A DNA stretch of 64,000 bases from Azospirillum sp. (lineage in GTDB: Bacteria > Pseudomonadota > Alphaproteobacteria > Azospirillales > Azospirillaceae), in contig WGNK01000044.1 of NCBI GenBank assembly GCA_016124535.1, positions 19,408 through 83,407 of the forward strand, given 5' to 3'. The notes beneath the pieces were generated by a model that was given only the letters and a program-made list of their open reading frames with translations, made no database searches and was not told where the DNA came from. Position numbers and translations under genes: made by a program. Every line of letters begins with the position of its first letter. Position 1 is the stretch's first letter. Positions 61,501 through 64,000 of the stretch are shown here, piece by piece.

Positions 61501-64000
61501 AGCAATACTTTGCACGACATTTCGAATTTGATCGACAATTGCAGCCGGAAGCAGCGAGCTACCATCAGCGATTATCTTATTGATAATTTCGACAGCCTCG
61601 GTTGCCGCCTCGTCGATATTGCTTACAAAGGCAGGCATCATTGCCGCCACCTGAGCCAGACCGGAGATCAGACCAACTTGCCCCAGTCCCCACAACGCCA
61701 AAGACGCGAATTTCGCATAGGGATTGAGCACCGGAATTGCCCGAGCCAGGGCGGTGAGCACCCCCACACCCCCGAGAAGTTCGGTTCCGATCACAATGCC
61801 GTCGATCTGCTCATGAACGAGATTCTGAAATTCCTGCGGCCTGTCCCGATAAGCAACCGACCCCTCACCGATCAGCAGGAGCGGAAGGCCGACCATCCCG
61901 ATGGCTGCGTGGAATACCCGTGAGGCAGCGTCGGCTGGGACTCCCAAATTCCTCGCTGCCAGGTCGCCCAGGCTATCGGTCGCCCCGCCTGTGATCTCGG
62001 CAACCCGCCCCAGCAGATCATTGACCGACTTCACCGCCAGATCGGCCTTCAATCCGGTTGCGCCCTCGCTGGCCGCCGCCAGTTGGGCAATGCGTTCTGG
62101 AAACTGCTCCTTAAATGTCAACAGAAGCTTGGCGCACAGTTCGGCCGTGTCGGTGGCGTTTTTCAGCAGTGCTTCCTGCAGGAACTTGGTGGCCGAGCCG
62201 ATATCCGGGTCGTCGGGAATTCCCTCGATGAAGGTACTCCTGTCGAGACTGGCGAACTCGCCGAGAATCTGCTCGAATAGTGCGCTATTGACCCGGGCGA
62301 GCAGGTCGGCGTCAGTGGCGCCGGGAGCTTTCTCGATCGGTCCTTTTACCGCCTTGTCGTCTCCCGACAGCACCATCTCGGGAAAATCGGCTGCGGACCT
62401 GGTTTCCAGCTGTTCCAGCGTGAGGTGATAGTCGAGCACCGTCCGGAACAGTTCGGAACTCCTGATCAGTGGATCAGGGTAGTCGTTGACCGTTTTCCAC
62501 AGCGAGTCAATCAAAGTCCGGATTTGTTCGTAACTGGTCGCATTCTCCCGAAATGTTTTCAGGAAAGCGGCGGGGTCCTCAGGCAGGTCCAGGAACCCTT
62601 CGAGAATCTCGCCTTGGAGCGCATCATCTACGCTGACGAGGTCGAATTTGGTCCGTGCCCCCGCTGCGATCTCTGCCGCCCGCTCGATCGTTGCCCTCAG
62701 CGGCTCGAACAGCCCCTCAGCCTTGCCGAGCCGTTCCTGGGGCGGTGCGTCCATCCACAACTTGTCCACGAAATTGGCATAGAGTGACTGTCCCTTAAAA
62801 AACCGAGCCAGTGCTGGATCGATGATCTGATCGACGCCGGCGAGCTTGATTGCCTCCAGTTGCGCTCGCGCCACGTCAGCGTATTCGGAGGCCGAAAGTT
62901 TGCCGCCGCCGGAGCCCCCAACCGGCGATTGGGCGCGAAAATGCGCCATCAGATCGTAGGGACTGACCGAGGGTGCATTGGACAGGCTCGACCCGAAATA
63001 GCGCTCGATCGCGCCTGACATCACCGCGGCTCTGGCCTCGAAGGCGGCGCTGTCGACCACGGATTCGAATACGCCGCCTTCGCCGGCCCTCGACAGATCG
63101 ATGCTTTGGCCCAGCGCGATCCGCGTCATCAGCCGCCCGCGCAGGTTTGCATCCAGCATGACCTTGCCGTCGGGAAAGAACTGGAGCCCCAGTTCCGGGA
63201 ATTGCTCCATCAAGTAACCGGGGCCGGGACTCTGGTTCAAATCGGCGCTGACCGCTTGCTCCAAAGCGCTGAACAGATCGAGAGTCTCGAAATCCGCATT
63301 CGACATCGTGTCGAGAATCGATTGCAGATTTATTTTGACGTCCAGGCGTCGAGCGCCGATCCCATCCCCGTCCGCCAGAAAATCGCGACTGCTGAATCCT
63401 AGATACAGATCTGGTGAAACCGCCGCCAGAAGTGGCGATGTCCGCATCGAAGGATGAGTTTCAAGCAGCCGGACCAGGTAATTGAAAGCCACCGCTTTAA
63501 CTTGGTATTTTTCCCGAAAGGGGGCGACCGCAGTTTCCCATTCCGCAACGCCGATGTTTCCGGCTTCAAAATCGGCATTTATCGTGGCGATTTCTGCCTT
63601 GAATTTCTCGTCGAGGTACTGCAAGAATCCTTGACGTGATCCTTCGACTTCCGGTTTGGAGTTCCAGAACAGCTCATCGAATTCACTGACGTGGTTGGCA
63701 TGGGTGGCGGTGCCGAGGATCGCAGAAGCGCGGGGATCGCTGCTGAGGAGGGCGCCGTTGAAACCGGCCGCGTCGACAGCGGTTGCCGGCATGCCGAACC
63801 CTGATCCCCGAACGCGCTCGATCACCTCTCCTGTTTCGGGATCGACGCGGATTTTCGGAGCCTTCGCGGCCAGAATGTCGCTGACGTCATCCCAAATTGA
63901 AGACGCGATTACGTGGGCACCTTCGAAGCCGCCGCGAGCCTGGCCTTCCGTAAATATCCACGGCAACAAGTTCTCTGGGATCTCGAGAAAATCGAATGCC
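52546..64000 (-). CDS. Giant RTX protein secreted by the adjacent type I system (5' end outside window)
   Basis: More than 3,800 residues; the frame is open to the window edge with coding-like sequence, so the true start lies beyond. Order from the N-terminal side: a helical region with AHVIASSIWDD and NGALLSSDP elements (63.9-63.6 kb); a long helical stretch; hydrophobic helices (61.91-61.62 kb); first RTX nonapeptides (about 61.3 kb); a FrpC-like segment starting GGGDPLVLDLDGDGIEV (Asp-Pro at 59818-59823) with EF-hand-like loops; an insertion of about 500 residues; 11 RTX/haemolysin-related modules; two VENL-type modules; and a type I secretion tail. Calcium should fold the repeats outside the cell. 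Role open: adhesin, toxin or both. Confidence 0.92.
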   Translation of the reverse strand, partial: AFDFLEIPENLLPWIFTEGQARGGFEGAHVIASSIWDDVSDILAAKAPKIRVDPETGEVIERVRGSGFGMPATAVDAAGFNGALLSSDPRASAILGTATHANHVSEFDELFWNSKPEVEGSRQGFLQYLDEKFKAEIATINADFEAGNIGVAEWETAVAPFREKYQVKAVAFNYLVRLLETHPSMRTSPLLAAVSPDLYLGFSSRDFLADGDGIGARRLDVKINLQSILDTMSNADFETLDLFSALEQAVSADLNQSPGPGYLMEQFPELGLQFFPDGKVMLDANLRGRLMTRIALGQSIDLSRAGEGGVFESVVDSAAFEARAAVMSGAIERYFGSSLSNAPSVSPYDLMAHFRAQSPVGGSGGGKLSASEYADVARAQLEAIKLAGVDQIIDPALARFFKGQSLYANFVDKLWMDAPPQERLGKAEGLFEPLRATIERAAEIAAGARTKFDLVSVDDALQGEILEGFLDLPEDPAAFLKTFRENATSYEQIRTLIDSLWKTVNDYPDPLIRSSELFRTVLDYHLTLEQLETRSAADFPEMVLSGDDKAVKGPIEKAPGATDADLLARVNSALFEQILGEFASLDRSTFIEGIPDDPDIGSATKFLQEALLKNATDTAELCAKLLLTFKEQFPERIAQLAAASEGATGLKADLAVKSVNDLLGRVAEITGGATDSLGDLAARNLGVPADAASRVFHAAIGMVGLPLLLIGEGSVAYRDRPQEFQNLVHEQIDGIVIGTELLGGVGVLTALARAIPVLNPYAKFASLALWGLGQVGLISGLAQVAAMMPAFVSNIDEAATEAVEIINKIIADGSSLLPAAIVDQIRNVVQSIATPNIDFYTALSQTQNLEVNLAGDCGVTVAFDQNTIAIGTDQAELYGLDDANVLIHDGFGVVQGGGGNDLLVGIGPRDPWTPGTGDEGTTQRARQELKGDAGKDLIVVTAGDNRWDKDRGTIVVEADGGDGDDLIVLGEVPTLLNGGAGEDILSFAKRDWGQDLEFTVKNTGGATEFTIKSGSINSAITGRIDSIEVIVLSEGDDTAEIDTDGIPRATLLFGAGDEDLARFTAFGEGNGLTVTLSEETSPSSVVESANDGQVLVRLEGGGNTYILGGAETIELTARPDRLQIAAGALALEQTIDLGESARNEDILHNVDVVDYSKTGSGLNYYYGHVSTRSASVNHDGLQQQGFGEEMATIVDAFVQELTGYALGYNENLIVRNAEKVVLTGGDDAFLGGPVGTFVETGGGADKVWYSPGVAVTDLSFEDRVALFGVLPLYGGLRQQDSEDAYASTWGGLIKYSLTSKGELAIATAWSRKEGATYAVDDQMYITNWGAEKHARADGAGEIGPGNIFLAEFDITAERIVNPYPNGYSIWNAWQVFGLIAKSMVGIDGWGGGDPLVLDLDGDGIEVTPFGSLNARFDIDGDLYAERTALAGSDDGMLARDLDGNGRIDDARELFGIGRTPGFSVLETLDGNLDGRVDADDDGLADFNGDGVANSADSFDQLLVWQDANENGVTDEGELLSVTARGITGISLDATAAEPGTLINGSRLDATADFTWSDGSTGVIGDVVFRTDNLDSVYVGAPIEITATAEALPDLFASGTLVTLRQAMSLRPESAAAVEAALAGFTSPDFAVLRDAVRPILVAWAEGAPMRTADGEILLGPEGLNDYPDLTIVKVGDDIVDYNWRQEEETIEVEGVTKLRTTWTFVSGVTYRLVHDLGTEAPTVAELRNLWLPDAALTSDTGDIATRSLTWSDAVSGETLTVTSGTYPGVQRNIAPENFDIASFPVGEEPTYGAVLGQDFAVWERLIGESLAPFFIEPDSVAGARNAMTELLGRIDRGVELYAARVAVQGGPLSSYFSSIHYDAETNGFRSNDNDQLAGVFEAVLGAASAAEDPFAWLRSWQPLLDTIISDYSRGASYQLNTYGFLAQNFVAGYERAAASYDFVTAAEAIGLPEDLLLAGSGDRAGTNDADIFYLDASDQVLAGAGGADTYVAGRVIGHDVIDDSEPYLGNRSGDTLRFSYHTPSDIVATRDGIDLVLTVAATGESIRIKRQFDGEAPGPILIDDLSDDTGVKEIVFADGTVWSGFDFAYAVSRVDAAGTTVEGTADNDVLDGGAGNDILLGGGDGDIYVVARGDGNDVIEDHEDNVFRDGIDVLKFEGGITAGELTFSRVGQSNDLTIGVTGASDSITILGQFTPTYTGVLGTYFANQIEYLVFDDGSGFSDADIRRTLIRNNTSAGDDVIFGFVGEDVLDGGAGDDYLAGGAFSDTYVFGRGYGHDIVHDDKTTYFIEDEDRLVFKHLTLPDLTVSHFGKALTFTVNDTGESVTIDGQYDRLYFDDQWGAIELFDFADGTEMTIADFAAADVPVIGTSGNDILHGSDWDELIDGGAGDDELWGHGDNDIYVFGLGYGHDTIYESNEGLGPTDDTVRFNEGVAADAVTVERDGSDLVLSIDGQTDRLRIADQFSLWYRQVERFEFFDGTVWTGDQIKTWLTTGTADNDTILGFTTDDTLIGGLGDDSLDGSFGDDTYLYARGDGNDIITEAPGGGTNDTLSLSGITPEEVSVARSGDDVVLTISGPGGAQIILKKSFMDLAGIGVDRITFADATEWTRADLQARMLTATSTAGDDTITGFNTDDTLAGGLGNDAINGGDGDDTYLYARGDGDDTITEDAGNGFADRVVFLDFDQTAVSLVRSGNDVTLVVAPSALEAGDGGSIRLVESLDDVVGQGVESVNFADGSSWTQADFRALLLARAATAGDDSIDGFNTDDSLSGGGGNDLLQGGSGDDSYVYARGDGDDTVSDGVAAGSADSLHLVGIAATEVTVARDGSDAILLIPTDGVAAAGTIRLVGEFSGNLDQGVESVTFEQDAPWTLETLRALYLAGAGTVGDDTILGFAGRNDLIDGGDGNDLLYGYSGDDVLNGGAGDDVLSGGDGTDSFDGGDGTDTIDYAGSSADWVFDLAAGTATAGGVTETVVSVENVTAGSGDDTLIGSTADNRLAGGGGSDTYHFSAGGGNDTIVETSGAVDLDVVELDGLDTADVTLVHRLPGNDLVITVTATGETLTVAGHFTSASTGVEVVRFADGSTLDRAALAIQALYLGSGGDDVITGTSAAETFDGGAGNDTVTGGAGSDTYRYGVGSGDDTVIETSGSVDTDVVRLVGLAPTDVTVGRSGDHLQIKINATGETLTVQNHFASTSFGIEQLVFADDTTWDRTQIQAAAWMFGTDGDDTISGTLGNDLFYGGKGNDTLNSGVGSDTFGYSSGDGNDTLNDPTGTAGEVDTLRFFDLDAGDLALSRVGNDLKVAILPTGDTITVTGQFLSATTVGIDAFRFADGSSWDRATIIANAWLRGTAGADTLTGSSGNDTLFGDAGADTLSGSGGSDIYVYRSGDGNDTINDNNSSISDTDTLRLTNLNAGDIALTRVGSDLRVDLAGTGENITIVKQFSSTTYNWGIESFEFADGSSWDRATINGNAWIRGTAGNDTLTGTTWADNLDGGAGDDTLDGGSGADTMRGGTGDDTYVVDNAGDVVTELAGEGNDTVQSKIAFTLGDNVENLTLTGVSSINGTGNELDNLITGNVVNNTLSGGAGNDTLNGGGGTDTLIGGSGDDLYVVDSSGDVVTEQADEGTDTVRSTITYTLGGNVENLALTGSSTINGTGNELDNIITGNAANNTLTGNAGNDTLDGGAGTDILTGGSGDDTYVLGRGYGSDSVTDNDATAGNHDVAAFGSDVGYDQLWFAQTGNNLVVSIIGTNDKLTVQNWYGGSDYHLEEFRAGDGHTLADSQVQNLVNAMASMTPPSLGQTTLTPAQEQDLQPVLAANWQ
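52900..58110 (-). repeat. Array of RTX / haemolysin-related modules
   Basis: From about 58.1 to 53.6 kb the frame encodes 11 units of roughly 125-150 residues. Each has the order TYxYxxGxGxDTI, a D(T/V)L turn, R.G.DL.L.I, I.I..QF, E...FADG..W, and then GGxGNDxL RTX nonapeptides. Two units of about 82 residues (YVVDNAGDVVTE, NVENLTLTG, NGTGNELDN) follow at about 53.5-52.95 kb and are very similar at DNA level. The period is in frame throughout, so this is a protein repeat and not a CRISPR. Confidence 0.9.

Overview
The window is GC-rich DNA packed with genes on both strands. Many neighbours are translationally coupled (ATGA or TTGA overlaps) and Shine-Dalgarno sites are clear. The gene set suggests an alphaproteobacterium, probably of the Rhodospirillales: a Zur/CobW zinc pair, DUF482 acetyltransferase, thrC-M16 peptidase-acetyltransferase operon, long-form 2-isopropylmalate synthase, 577-residue ribosomal protein S1 and a DegP-OmpR-kinase operon. 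The species cannot be told from the sequence. No tRNA, rRNA, CRISPR array or transposase was seen.

Layout. 1-9.6 kb: tail of a hybrid sensor kinase, a metallo-hydrolase, a haem-binding membrane sensor paired with a Ser/Thr kinase, a hexanucleotide microsatellite, a peptidoglycan-binding protein, the zur-cobW pair, and a RidA / DUF482 / membrane protein / cytochrome c run. 9.7-15.5 kb: an acetyltransferase, two coupled unknown genes, and a histidine kinase whose phospho-accepting His is Arg. 15.5-25 kb: rlmI with a 3-hydroxyisobutyryl-CoA hydrolase, the degP-regulator-kinase stress operon, a GH13 enzyme, a NUDIX hydrolase and a Sel1 protein. 25-30.3 kb: an exported WD40-caspase protein, a polysaccharide deacetylase, and rpsA with a textbook terminator.

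30.4-32.7 kb is the clearest accessory region. It is an AT-richer segment with an MqsR/MqsA-type toxin-antitoxin operon and a coupled third gene, bracketed by two 231-bp direct repeats. The third gene has an in-frame TGA followed by 49 more coding-like codons. 32.8-48.4 kb returns to housekeeping and metabolic genes: acetylpolyamine amidohydrolase, FAH-family hydrolase, isochorismatase-family hydrolase, methyltransferase, thrC operon, leuA and a SWIM-SNF2 helicase.

48.8-64 kb is a type I secretion operon read right to left: a giant RTX protein (more than 3,800 residues, start outside the window), an ABC exporter with a cysteine-less C39-like domain, and an HlyD adaptor. The RTX protein carries a FrpC-like segment with an Asp-Pro pair, 11 repeated RTX/haemolysin-related modules, and near the window edge an N-terminal segment resembling AHH/HNH nuclease toxins. 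No TolC or toxin acyltransferase gene is in the window.
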